Assembly (NCBI GenBank): GCA_900770865.1
Contig: CAAGLU010000210.1
Location: 1 to 32,398, forward strand
DNA length: 32,398 nt
Direction: 5' to 3'
Origin: an uncultured Atopobiaceae bacterium
GTDB lineage: Bacteria > Actinomycetota > Coriobacteriia > Coriobacteriales > Atopobiaceae
The notes under the pieces are model-generated. The model had not been told where the DNA came from. It worked only from the letters and a program-made list of their open reading frames with translations, and searched no databases. Shown here piece after piece: positions 10,142 to 17,140 of the stretch (its first letter is position 1; the number at the start of each line of letters is the position of its first letter). A program made the position numbers and the translations under genes.

Positions 10142-10792
10142 CTTCTTTTGGGCGGCGAGAAGCCTCTCGTAGCCTTCCGCAAGCTTGATGCCACGCGGGC
10201 CCGTAGCATCTGCAGCGCATACAATGCCGTGCTCATCTGAGACGAGAAAAGCCTCGTCGTATGCAAGCGTGCCGGCAAGAAGGGCTTGGGCAACCCCCTC
10301 CTCGCATGCGACGGCGATGCCCACCGTGTTGGCGAGGTCGCGCACGAGAGTAACGGCGCCCGAGGCATCGGCCGAGGCGTCCATGCCGCAGATGAGCGTG
10401 TCTCCGCGTACTACCCACAGGGTCTCGGGCGCGACACCAGTCTCTTCCGCCTCTCGGGCTGCATCGAGCGCACGGTTGGCAAGGACGGACGCAGTGGGCG
10501 ACTCAATGGGTGCGTAGGGCCCTACGGTCATGGCTGCCTGGCCCTTGTCGTCAAGCACGAGCATGAGGACGCCATCGGGATTGAGTGCAGAGCCGTCTTG
10601 CAGGGTCCACTCTATGTGCTGCTTTGCCCAGGCAACCAGCTGCGTCGAGACCGCGCGGCCATTAACCACGCGCTTGGAGAGCGCGCGGAGGTGACGGTTC
10701 TCCATGGGCAGCTTGCCCGAGGCAAGGCGCCACCGGCACACGAGGACCGGGCATCCAAGGGTGAAGTCCTGCTCCGGCGCTTTGTCATTCAT
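10133..10792 (-). CDS. Unassigned protein, resembles C-terminal part of class IV aminotransferases
   Basis: A 219-residue soluble protein. The start is the ATG at 10792 (MNDKAPEQDFTLGCPVLVCR), preceded by GGAAGGG; the ORF extends a further 100 codons but into the divergent gene and without a ribosome binding site. The C-terminal half ('VRDLANTVGIAVACEEGVAQ', then 'ALLAGTLAYDEAFLVSDEHGI') has the rhythm of fold-type IV PLP aminotransferases, where a similar stretch precedes the cofactor phosphate-binding loop. The catalytic Lys and Glu context of that family is not recognisable, so an active transaminase is doubtful. It ends in a basic KKKR tail. It is divergent from the GNAT gene, with a 193-base shared upstream region. 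Function unassigned. Confidence 0.6.
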   Translation of the reverse strand: MNDKAPEQDFTLGCPVLVCRWRLASGKLPMENRHLRALSKRVVNGRAVSTQLVAWAKQHIEWTLQDGSALNPDGVLMLVLDDKGQAAMTVGPYAPIESPTASVLANRALDAAREAEETGVAPETLWVVRGDTLICGMDASADASGAVTLVRDLANTVGIAVACEEGVAQALLAGTLAYDEAFLVSDEHGIVCAADATGPRGIKLAEGYERLLAAQKKKR

Positions 10793-10985
10793 AGTTGCCA
10801 CCCTTCCGGCGCATGTGCTGTTGCGCCGCAAAATTTGATATCCGAGTCCCAGCCCGGAGCAGGCATGCCGCGAGGAGGGCCACGGACTCGCAACGAGCAT
10901 GGTACCCAATGCATCGCCAACGGTACTGTGAGAAGATGTGACGCTATATGCAAGCCAAGCCCAAGATTCAGAGAGGTGCAGGTAC

Positions 10986-11726
10986 ATGACGCGGCGTGAG
11001 GAACGCACGTGTGACGAGAAGACCAGACGAGGCCAGGAACTGACACTCGAGCAACCAACGGACGCAATGCTGGCTGCGGCCACAAGGCTCATTGGAAAGA
11101 CCTGGTACCCTGACGAGCCCGGCGCGTGGGATGGAGTCTGCGAGAAGGTCGAGCTTTACCACCACCTCGAGCACGCAACCTATGTGAGGGCCGCAATGCT
11201 TGGGGACCGCTTTGCCGGCATCGTCGCGGCAGGCCCCACCGCCACTCAGGCTCCCGCCGCCACAAGCGCCCTTTGGTATCGCAGCCATCTGTACTCCGCT
11301 GCCCCCTGGGCATTGGGGACTCCCAGCGAGTCCAAGATTGGCGTTGCCCTCGCCCCCATCACAGCCGAGATTGGCCTTACCCAAGAGTTCATTGAGAGTG
11401 GCGACGCACGCTCTTCTTGGGAAGTCACGCTCCTCGCCGTTGATCCAGAGTGCCATGGGCACGGCATTGGACGGCTCCTCTTTTCTGACGCCCTTGACTA
11501 CCTGCACGCTCAGGGTGCCCCGGGCTTCTTCCTCGCCACGGATGACGGTTGCGACTTTGGTTTCTACGATCACTTGGGACTTGAGCGCATTGCCTCGTGT
11601 GAGGCGGCGGTCTGCCGCGAGACACCGCGCCGCGACGACGCAACCACCACGAACAAGACCGGCGACGTGCCGTTTTGCGCCTACCTCTACGGCGCATGGC
11701 TGGGTGACAAAGACGATGCACACTAG
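10986..11726 (+). CDS. GNAT-family N-acetyltransferase
   Basis: A 246-residue protein. The acetyl-CoA binding motif A of the GNAT fold is clear at about 148-168: a beta strand 'WEVTLLAVDPECHGHGIGRL' with the Q/R-x-x-G-x-G/A loop represented by 'HGHGIG'. A following helix 'LLFSDALDYLHAQG' and the motif-B-like 'GCDFGFYDHLGLERI' complete the fold. It would transfer an acetyl group from acetyl-CoA to an amine, but the acceptor cannot be told. The start is the ATG at 10986 with GAGAGG upstream; a GTG 16 codons earlier lacks one. Its stop overlaps the likely start of gluQ by 11 bases, so the two are probably translationally coupled. Confidence 0.88.
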   Translation: MTRREERTCDEKTRRGQELTLEQPTDAMLAAATRLIGKTWYPDEPGAWDGVCEKVELYHHLEHATYVRAAMLGDRFAGIVAAGPTATQAPAATSALWYRSHLYSAAPWALGTPSESKIGVALAPITAEIGLTQEFIESGDARSSWEVTLLAVDPECHGHGIGRLLFSDALDYLHAQGAPGFFLATDDGCDFGFYDHLGLERIASCEAAVCRETPRRDDATTTNKTGDVPFCAYLYGAWLGDKDDAH

Positions 11727-12774
11727 CATTGGCACCAACATCGCAAGCACGGCGACCGGGCTGCTCAATGCTGACGCAGGCAAGGACAAGCACCGGGTAG
11801 TAGGGCGCTTTGCGCCAACGCCTTCTGGCCGGATGCATTTGGGCAATGTCTTCTCGGCTCTTATGGCGTGGCTCGCTGCAAGAAGCACGGACGGGCGCAT
11901 GGTCCTGAGGATAGAGGACCTCGACCCCAGGGCACAGGACCGCTCGGTTGCCCGCCTTCTGATGGATGACCTTACCTGGCTTGGGCTGGACTGGGATGAG
12001 GGTCCATACTTCCAAAGCGAGCGCGGAGACCTGTACGCCGAGGCGATCGAGCATCTGGGCGAGCAGGGCCTCACCTATCCATGCTTCTGCACGCGTTCCG
12101 AGCTGCATGCCGCAACCGCCCCACACGCCTCGGATGGCACCTATGTGTACCAGGGGACGTGCAGAAACCTCTCGCCCGAGGAGGTTGCGAGAAAGTCCAT
12201 GGTGCGGCGGCCCGCCACCAGGCTGCGCGTGCCCGACGAGGATGACCCCACGGGCACTGTTACCTTTGACGACGTGGTCTACGGCCGCTGCTCCGAGATG
12301 CTCGCACGCGAGTGCGGAGACTTTCTGGTACGCAGGAGCGACGGCGTGGTTGCCTACCAGCTCGCCGTTGTTGTCGACGATGCGCTCATGGGAGTGACAC
12401 AGGTGGTACGTGGCCACGACCTCCTTGGGTCCGCACCACGGCAAATCTACCTGCAACGACTGCTTGGCTTTGGATCGCCCTCCTACGCGCACGTCCCGCT
12501 TCTTGTAGACCCGGACGGAAGGCGGCTCTCCAAGCGCGACCACGACCTTGACCTTGGCGTTATTCGCGACGGAGGCTTTTCGTCTCGCCAGGTTGTTGGA
12601 TTTCTTGCCTCCCTTGTGGGACTTGCTGAGAAAGGCGAGGAGGTCTCGGCAGACGAGCTTGTACCACGCTTCTCCTGGGATGCGCTTCGTGATCACCGCG
12701 ATGACATTGTGATGAACCACGGGGGTTTTCCTCCCTCCAAAGATGTGGCACACAAAGAGATGGGGAACGGCTGA
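11716..12774 (+). CDS. gluQ: Glutamyl-Q tRNA(Asp) synthetase
   Basis: A 352-residue truncated glutamyl-tRNA-synthetase paralogue that attaches glutamate to queuosine at the wobble base of tRNA(Asp). The class I signatures are present: the HIGH-like 'PSGRMHLGN' (36-44), 'RIEDLDPR' for glutamate binding, and the KMSKS-like 'RRLSKRD'. The zinc site of this subfamily is visible as Cys123-x-Cys125, then Tyr143/Tyr145 and Cys149 ('CFC ... YVYQGTC'). The anticodon-binding domain of true GltX is absent, which separates it from gltX. An N-terminal stretch of about 28 residues precedes the first strand. The start is uncertain: ATG 11716 overlaps the upstream stop, and an in-frame GTG at 11704 is an alternative. 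Confidence 0.9.
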   Translation: MHTSIGTNIASTATGLLNADAGKDKHRVVGRFAPTPSGRMHLGNVFSALMAWLAARSTDGRMVLRIEDLDPRAQDRSVARLLMDDLTWLGLDWDEGPYFQSERGDLYAEAIEHLGEQGLTYPCFCTRSELHAATAPHASDGTYVYQGTCRNLSPEEVARKSMVRRPATRLRVPDEDDPTGTVTFDDVVYGRCSEMLARECGDFLVRRSDGVVAYQLAVVVDDALMGVTQVVRGHDLLGSAPRQIYLQRLLGFGSPSYAHVPLLVDPDGRRLSKRDHDLDLGVIRDGGFSSRQVVGFLASLVGLAEKGEEVSADELVPRFSWDALRDHRDDIVMNHGGFPPSKDVAHKEMGNG

Positions 12775-12802
12775 GGAACTTCCCAACTCGGAAAACTGGG
12801 TT

Positions 12803-12830
12803 GTGACAAGCCGGCTTTGTGGGGTATCAT
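12803..12830 (+). promoter_or_regulatory. Promoter of tRNA-Ser(GCT)
   Basis: GTGACA (12803-12808), a 16-base spacer and TATCAT (12825-12830), 18 bases before the mature tRNA 5' end. Confidence 0.6.
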
Positions 12831-12847
12831 GCTTGGGCACAACGTTC

Positions 12848-12938
12848 GGAGAGCTGACCGAGAGGCCGAAGGTGCTCGCCTGCTAAGCGAGTATTCCCTC
12901 CAAGGGAATCTGGGGTTCGAATCCCCAGCTCTCCGCCA
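12848..12938 (+). tRNA. tRNA-Ser(GCT)
   Basis: A 91-base class II tRNA with encoded CCA. The acceptor GGAGAGC pairs with GCTCTCC. The anticodon stem CTCGC/GCGAG holds loop CTGCTAA, anticodon GCT, reading AGC/AGU. A long variable arm (TTCCCTCC/AAGGGAA region) and the GGTTCGAATCC T-arm are clear. Confidence 0.97.
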
Positions 12939-13000
12939 GAGTATTGACGTACAGGCTTGGCCAACTAGCGAGGGCCCTTAGTTTGGACGTGAGCATAGGT

Positions 13001-13034
13001 GACCGGAGGCAGTGATGTCTCCGGTCTCTTTTTT
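13001..13034 (+). terminator. Terminator after tRNA-Ser
   Basis: GACCGGAG / CTCCGGTC, an 8-bp perfect stem with a 10-base loop, followed by TCTTTTTT. Confidence 0.9.
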
Positions 13035-13089
13035 AGGTCGGTCGCAGATGTGGCGGCTTTGCGACAAGAATGTGTACAGAGAAAAGTTC

Positions 13090-13120
13090 TTGACGGACGC
13101 TCGCATTCGTGCCATATTAT
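13090..13120 (+). promoter_or_regulatory. Promoter of tRNA-Arg(ACG)
   Basis: TTGACG (13090-13095) with CATATT (17-base spacer) or the overlapping TATTAT (19-base spacer) as -10, ending 10-12 bases before the tRNA 5' end. Confidence 0.6.
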
Positions 13121-13130
13121 CTAACCGCAC

Positions 13131-13207
13131 GCGCCGTTACCTCAGCTGGATAGAGGACCTGACTACGAATCAGGGCGTCATAGGTTCGAATCCTATACGG
13201 CGCACCA
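13131..13207 (+). tRNA. tRNA-Arg(ACG)
   Basis: A 77-base tRNA with encoded CCA. The acceptor GCGCCGT pairs with ACGGCGC. The anticodon stem CCTGA/TCAGG holds loop CTACGAA, anticodon ACG. The first position is presumably deaminated to inosine by TadA to read CGU/CGC/CGA. Confidence 0.97.
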
Positions 13208-13216
13208 CGAACGCGC

Positions 13217-13249
13217 AGGCCAGACGAGTATTTCTCGCCTGGCCTTTTT
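13217..13249 (+). terminator. Terminator after tRNA-Arg(ACG)
   Basis: AGGCCAG-A-CGAG / CTCG-C-CTGGCCT stem (one internal mismatch) with a TATTT loop, followed by a T run. Confidence 0.9.
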
Positions 13250-13263
13250 GTTAGCCAGCCGCC

Positions 13264-13662
13264 TTAGAGCCTCTCAGTCGCAGGCCGATACGTCACGCCA
13301 GTGGCAGATCCTAGCGCCTGGTATGAATACGGCACCCCCTTGGCATCGCAAAGATCCATGAGGTCGATAAGCGCATGCCTACCACCCCGGAAGAACGAAT
13401 CTAAGCGGACTCTTATCTCCTCCGCCTTGGCCCCATTCCCCAGAAGCAGTGCAAGCTCGTCAACAGCGGCGGGTGCAAAGACGATGCGTACCTTATGCGA
13501 GGGCTCTCCATACGCCACGCTTGCAGAGGGACCGCTGACCTCCTCGCTTACCATGAGCGACCCGTCCCCCGTGTAACCAGACGTGACCACGGCGGTGTCT
13601 CCAAGCTGCTCCTCACAGGCAACAACCTGCATCCCAATGTCCTGCTCATCCTTTGCTGTCAT
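13264..13662 (-). CDS. Conserved-looking hypothetical protein
   Basis: A 132-residue soluble acidic protein starting MTAKDEQDIGMQVVACEEQL. The ATG at 13662 has a strong GGGGAGGGG ribosome binding site, which decides it over the ATG 19 codons upstream. A beta-rich middle ('VRIVFAPAAVDELALLL') is followed by 'RVRLDSFFRGGRHALIDLMDLC' and 'GVPYSYQALGSATGVTYRP'. No family was recognised, and no signal peptide or membrane segment is seen. It stands alone between a tRNA terminator and a divergent patatin gene. The good start site and GC-rich codon use argue that it is a real gene. Confidence 0.65.
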   Translation of the reverse strand: MTAKDEQDIGMQVVACEEQLGDTAVVTSGYTGDGSLMVSEEVSGPSASVAYGEPSHKVRIVFAPAAVDELALLLGNGAKAEEIRVRLDSFFRGGRHALIDLMDLCDAKGVPYSYQALGSATGVTYRPATERL

Positions 13663-13848
13663 CTTTGCCCCTCCCCTTTGGATTGCGCGTTGAACACAGT
13701 CTACCCCATTGGCAACCAAAATGCGAACACATGTTCTTATCGGTCATTCACCGACGCCTCTCTTCGGCGAGCGGCATACGTCCGAGACAACAAAGTGCGT
13801 TTTCTCCGGGTACCTTAGAACATAGTTGTCTTGTGGACGGAGGAATGC

Positions 13849-14802
13849 ATGAGCAAGGTCGACGGAGTGGGCGTTGCGTTCTGCGGTGGTGGCTTTCGCT
13901 CGTACGCCGAGGTCGCGGTTGTCGAGGATCTGGCCCGCGAGGGAATCACCATTGGCGCCGTTGCAGGCACCTCGATGGGATCGCTGGTCGCCGCCCTTGT
14001 AGGGGCAGGGCTCTCGCCGCAGCGGGTCGCCGAGCTTCTCGTAGAGCTCGATCACCAGGTTGTTGAGACGGGCACCCTCAAGAACCTGCGCCTGCGTGTG
14101 ATCAACATGGTGACCTCAAACGGCATCGTCGAATCCGAGAAGATGCAGGAGCTTGCCCGTAGCGTTCTTGGCGAGGCGGGCATCCATACCTTTGGCGACT
14201 TCATCATGCCAGTGGCCATGCCGGCCGTAGACATTGTCTCAGGCGAGCTCACCGTGTTCACGAACGACCCGGAGCTCTTCAAGAGTACAGGCGCTGGCTG
14301 GACCTGCATCTCGGGCGATGATCTTGACGTGGCAAGCTGTGCCTGCGCCTCGGCCTCGTATCCCCTGGTCATTGCACCAACCACCTACAGGGGACACGTC
14401 TACATGGACGGCGGTTGCCGCATGAACCTCCCCACACCTCTATTCGACCGCAACTCGGTCGACGCCGTGGTGGGCGTGGGAATGATTCGCCAGCTCGAGC
14501 CGCTCAACGACCTCAAGCCGCTTGCCATTGCGCAGAGGACCATGTCGTGCGGTGCAAACCAGCTCGACCGTCTGCACGCTCAGGCGGCCGACATCTACGT
14601 CAACCTGCCAGTCTCAGGCGCAGACGCCTTCCAGGCGGGAACCGGTCAGCAGGTCATCGACGAGGCACGTGAGATGCTCCGCGCCAATCCGGTTGACTGG
14701 AGCCCCGCGCGTCCCAGCGCCTTCTCGGCCATGCGACGCGCCGCCGTCGACGCCATCGCCAGCATGGTCCGCGGCTGGCAGAGCTCGCAGCAGAACTCCT
14801 AG
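13849..14802 (+). CDS. Patatin-like phospholipase
   Basis: A 317-residue serine lipid hydrolase of the patatin/RssA type. The oxyanion-hole motif Gly-Gly-Gly-x-Arg is at residues 13-17 ('CGGGFRSY'), the nucleophile Ser42 in GTSMG (40-44), and the catalytic Asp187 in 'YMDGG', giving the Ser-Asp dyad. It would cleave acyl chains from phospholipids or other acyl esters; the natural substrate is unknown. The start is the ATG at 13849 with GGAGG; an in-frame TTG six codons earlier lies upstream of that site. No signal peptide is seen, so it is cytoplasmic or membrane-associated. It is convergent with serS across a bidirectional terminator. Confidence 0.92.
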   Translation: MSKVDGVGVAFCGGGFRSYAEVAVVEDLAREGITIGAVAGTSMGSLVAALVGAGLSPQRVAELLVELDHQVVETGTLKNLRLRVINMVTSNGIVESEKMQELARSVLGEAGIHTFGDFIMPVAMPAVDIVSGELTVFTNDPELFKSTGAGWTCISGDDLDVASCACASASYPLVIAPTTYRGHVYMDGGCRMNLPTPLFDRNSVDAVVGVGMIRQLEPLNDLKPLAIAQRTMSCGANQLDRLHAQAADIYVNLPVSGADAFQAGTGQQVIDEAREMLRANPVDWSPARPSAFSAMRRAAVDAIASMVRGWQSSQQNS

Positions 14803-14862
14803 CGCAGCAACGCATTGCAGCACAAGAGAGGGGATGCCGCCACCAGGCGACACCCCCTCAAT

Positions 14863-14889
14863 GAGATAAAGGGAAACTCCCTTTTTCTC
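14863..14889. terminator. Bidirectional terminator between the patatin gene and serS
   Basis: A nearly symmetric GAGATAAAGGGA / TCCCTTTTTCTC hairpin with an AAC loop and A/T runs on both sides can end both convergent genes. A second GC-rich hairpin (GAGGGG ... CCCCTC) lies just before it at about 14828-14859. Confidence 0.8.
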
Positions 14890-16174
14890 ACGCCAGAGGC
14901 TTGATGACTTCCATGTCGCGCATATAGGGACGCAGAACCTCGGGCACCGTGATGGAGCCGTCGGCGTTCTGGTAGTTCTCCATGATTGCGGCCATGGTGC
15001 GGCCAACGGCAAGGCCGGAGCCGTTGAGGGTGTGGACCAGGCGCGTACCCTTGAACTCCGCGGGGTCCTTGTAGCGGATGTTCGCGCGGCGTGCCTGGAA
15101 GTCCCAGCAGTTGGAGCAGGAGGAGATCTCCTTGTAGTTGTTGTAGCTGGGCAGCCAGACCTCGAGGTCGTAGCACTTGGTGGCCGAGAAGCCAATGTCA
15201 CCGGTGCAGAGCGTGACCACGTGATAGGGCAGGCCAAGGAGCTGCAGACACCTCTCGGCCTCGGCGACCATGCTCTCGAGCTGGTTCATCGAGTCCTCAG
15301 GCTTAGCAAACTTGACCATCTCGACCTTGTCGAACTCGTGCACGCGGATGATGCCGCGCGTGTCGCGGCCGGCAGAGCCAGCCTCCTCACGGAAGCACGG
15401 CGTGAAGGCGGTGTACCAAAGCGGCAGCTTGTCACCATCGAGAATCTCGTCCCTGTGGATGTTGGTGAGCATGACCTCAGCCGTAGGGATGAGGTACATT
15501 CCGCCGCTCACGTGATAGAGGTCCTCGTCGAACTTGGGCAGCTGGCCGGTGCCAAAGAGGGAGTCATAGTTGGTGATGACGGGCGGCCACCACTCGGTGA
15601 AGCCGGCCTTCACGTGCGTGTCGATAAAGAAGTTGATGAGCGCGCGCTCCATGAGGGCACCCGCGCCACCAAGCAGGTAGAAGCGCGTGCCGGCAAGCTT
15701 GATGCCACGCTCGAAGTCAATCATGCCGGTAGAGGGGCCAAGGTCCCAGTGCGCCTTGGGCTCGAAGTCGAACTGCGTGGGCTCGCCCCAGCGACGGACC
15801 TCGGGGTTGTCGGAGTCGTCGACGCCATACGGCACTGACTCATGCGGGATGTTGGGGATGGCCGCGACCAGGTCAAACAGGTCCTTCTCGACCTTGGTGC
15901 GCTTGTCGTTAAGCTCGGCGATGCGGTCCTTGCTGGCCGCGACCTTGGCCTTGGCAGCTTCGGCCTCGTCCTTCTTGCCCTCGCGCATGAGCTGGCCCAC
16001 CTGCTTGGAGATGGAGTTGCGGTCTGCCTGCAGCTGCTCCACCTCGGCGATGACAGAGCGGCGCTCCTCGTCAAGCTCAAAGAAGCGCTCGCGATCCCAA
16101 TGCGCGTTCTGGCGAGAGGCGCAAGACTTGTCAACGAGGTCTGGATTCTCTCGCACGAACTTAATGTCGAGCAT
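14888..16174 (-). CDS. serS: Seryl-tRNA synthetase
   Basis: A 428-residue class II aminoacyl-tRNA synthetase, the usual bacterial length. The N-terminal 110 residues form the long antiparallel coiled-coil arm that contacts the variable arm of tRNA(Ser) ('VRENPDLVDKSCASRQ', then Lys/Glu/Ala-rich helices). The catalytic core shows motif 2 ('CFREEAGSAGRDTRGIIRVH') and motif 3 ('LNGSGLAVGRTMAAIMENYQ'), with 'TAEVMLTNIHRDEIL' as the TAEV signature of serine binding. The start is the ATG at 16174 preceded by AAGGGAG; the long upstream extension of the ORF is not translated-looking. No T-box leader was found. It diverges from the small membrane protein at 16322, and the 147-base gap contains a palindromic -10-like element. 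Confidence 0.97.
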   Translation of the reverse strand: MLDIKFVRENPDLVDKSCASRQNAHWDRERFFELDEERRSVIAEVEQLQADRNSISKQVGQLMREGKKDEAEAAKAKVAASKDRIAELNDKRTKVEKDLFDLVAAIPNIPHESVPYGVDDSDNPEVRRWGEPTQFDFEPKAHWDLGPSTGMIDFERGIKLAGTRFYLLGGAGALMERALINFFIDTHVKAGFTEWWPPVITNYDSLFGTGQLPKFDEDLYHVSGGMYLIPTAEVMLTNIHRDEILDGDKLPLWYTAFTPCFREEAGSAGRDTRGIIRVHEFDKVEMVKFAKPEDSMNQLESMVAEAERCLQLLGLPYHVVTLCTGDIGFSATKCYDLEVWLPSYNNYKEISSCSNCWDFQARRANIRYKDPAEFKGTRLVHTLNGSGLAVGRTMAAIMENYQNADGSITVPEVLRPYMRDMEVIKPLA

Positions 16175-16259
16175 GTGTGAACTCCCTTGCGTATGTGCGA
16201 CGATATGCCGCAGCGATGTCCGGCGCGCCAAAGCCGCAGCTGCAGCCCGACGGCGCTCC

Positions 16260-16271
16260 AAGTATATACTT
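16260..16271. promoter_or_regulatory. Palindromic -10 element between serS and the small membrane protein
   Basis: AAGTATATACTT is a perfect 12-bp palindrome. TATACT can be read as a -10 box on either strand, so both divergent genes may share it. The corresponding -35 hexamers are poor. Confidence 0.4.
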
Positions 16272-16321
16272 GTGCGGTATCCGTTGGCCCCTTGCGGGCC
16301 CAAAGCCCGGGAGGCTTACGT

Positions 16322-16522
16322 ATGGAGGACTTCTTCACCTGGCTCTTCACCGACAGGACCGGCGTGGTGTGCCTCGTGATTGGCGGCATGCTGGTATGCC
16401 TGCTCATCTCGTTTGTTCTTGAGCGCCGCACGCGCAAGCAGTACTACAACCACGAGAAGTCCGAGGACGACTGGGACCTCTTTGGCGATGACGACGATGA
16501 GGACGAGGACGCCGACAAGTAA
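16322..16522 (+). CDS. Small single-pass membrane protein with acidic tail
   Basis: A 66-residue protein. A short N-terminus (MEDFFTWLFTDRTG) leads to one transmembrane segment (about 15-33, 'VVCLVIGGMLVCLLISFVL'), a basic stop-transfer stretch (ERRTRKQ), and a strongly acidic C-terminal tail (Asp/Glu run at about 48-65). By the positive-inside rule the tail is cytoplasmic. The ATG at 16322 is preceded by GGGAGG. Function unknown. It is too small for a domain call, but the start site, codon use and topology support a real gene. Confidence 0.72.
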   Translation: MEDFFTWLFTDRTGVVCLVIGGMLVCLLISFVLERRTRKQYYNHEKSEDDWDLFGDDDDEDEDADK

Positions 16523-16551
16523 CCCAATGGGGCTATAGGGCTGAGAAGAAC

Positions 16552-16581
16552 TGCGGTACCAGCGCGACGGACGGCGGTACC
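16552..16581. repeat. Direct repeat of (T/G)GCGGTACC, 21-bp period
   Basis: TGCGGTACC (16552-16560) and GGCGGTACC (16573-16581) are separated by 12 bases. The second copy forms the palindrome GCGGTACCGC. The 12-mer TGCGGTACCAGC recurs at 32037-32048. Confidence 0.6.
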
Positions 16582-16645
16582 GCTTGCTTTATGGTTTGTG
16601 CAATTTGCGCCTGATTTGCGCCAGGCACTGGAAATCCGGAGACTC

Positions 16646-16732
16646 CCCTCCGGCGTCGTTTTGACGCCGGAGGGCGCATTCCCGCAGCGATTACGTACGA
16701 AACCCCTGCTCGGGCGCCGTTTTCTCGCCCGA
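16646..16732. repeat. Two-hairpin intergenic element, copy A
   Basis: Hairpin 1 (16646-16674) is a perfect 12-bp stem CCCTCCGGCGTC / GACGCCGGAGGG with a GTTTT loop. A 35-base spacer contains ATTACGTAC. Hairpin 2 (16710-16732) is TCGGGCG / CGCCCGA with loop CCGTTTTCT. The same layout, arm sequences and central motif recur at 32101-32194, again just downstream of a minus-strand tRNA. Confidence 0.65.
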
Positions 16733-16763
16733 AGGCTCGTTTCCGTCTTGCGTCAGCCGAGAC

Positions 16764-16803
16764 AAAAAGAGCCCCTCCGTTGGAAACCGAACGGAGGAGC
16801 TCT
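16764..16803 (-). terminator. Terminator after tRNA-Leu(CAG)
   Basis: On the minus strand, AGAGC-TC-CTCCGTT / AACGGAG-GG-GCTCT with one internal loop is followed by TTTTT, 10 bases after the tRNA CCA end. Confidence 0.85.
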
Positions 16804-16812
16804 GGCATTTCA

Positions 16813-16899
16813 TGGTGCGGGCGAAAGGACTTGAACCTTCATGAGATTGCTCTCATACGGACCTGAACCGTACGCGTCTGCCAATTCCGCCACGCCCGC
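16813..16899 (-). tRNA. tRNA-Leu(CAG)
   Basis: An 87-base class II tRNA with encoded CCA. The acceptor GCGGGCG pairs with CGCCCGC. The anticodon stem TACGG/CCGTA holds loop TTCAGGT, anticodon CAG. It has a variable arm and the GGTTCAAGTCC T-arm. Confidence 0.97.
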
Positions 16900-16909
16900 G
16901 TGCTGGGAT

Positions 16910-16938
16910 ATATTACAGCATCCGACCGAAAATGCCAA
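16910..16938 (-). promoter_or_regulatory. Promoter of tRNA-Leu(CAG)
   Basis: On the minus strand, TTGGCA (16933-16938), exactly 17 bases, and TAATAT (16910-16915), 11 bases before the mature 5' end. This is the best sigma-70-type promoter in the window. Confidence 0.8.
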
Positions 16939-17080
16939 CAGAAGTTTGGCAAAAGTCTTCATCAACGGGACCGCCGCGGACCCGCAACGGAATCAGACCG
17001 GCGGGACCCCAACTGGCCCTCCAGAAGCAGCCAATCGCCACATACGCGCACCCCCAAGACTGCAGCCCAACCCGATTAGG

Positions 17081-17086
17081 TAGAAT
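17081..17086 (+). promoter_or_regulatory. Candidate -10 box of the kinase/PBP operon
   Basis: TAGAAT, 54 bases before the first kinase start. No good -35 was found at 16-18 bases, so this is tentative. Confidence 0.3.
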
Positions 17087-17140
17087 GTCCTCATCACGGC
17101 CAGCAGAAACCAAACCACAAACGCACAACGAGGAGTTGCC

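Larger units (their letters stand above)
16523..16812. other. Repeat-rich intergenic region before tRNA-Leu
   Basis: About 290 bases without a credible gene. It holds a TGCGGTACC direct repeat (16552-16581), a two-hairpin element (16646-16732) and the terminator of the minus-strand tRNA-Leu (16764-16803). A minus-strand ORF at 16533-16808 is Arg-rich, lacks a ribosome binding site and crosses all these structures, so it was not called. Confidence 0.7.

Noticed and set aside
16175..16321. T-box leader for serS
   Set aside because: The 147-base region has no T-box sequence, no specifier stem and no terminator/antiterminator pair.
16533..16808. 91-codon minus-strand ORF downstream of tRNA-Leu
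   Set aside because: It crosses a terminator and two hairpins, is Arg/Ala-rich, and has no ribosome binding site.
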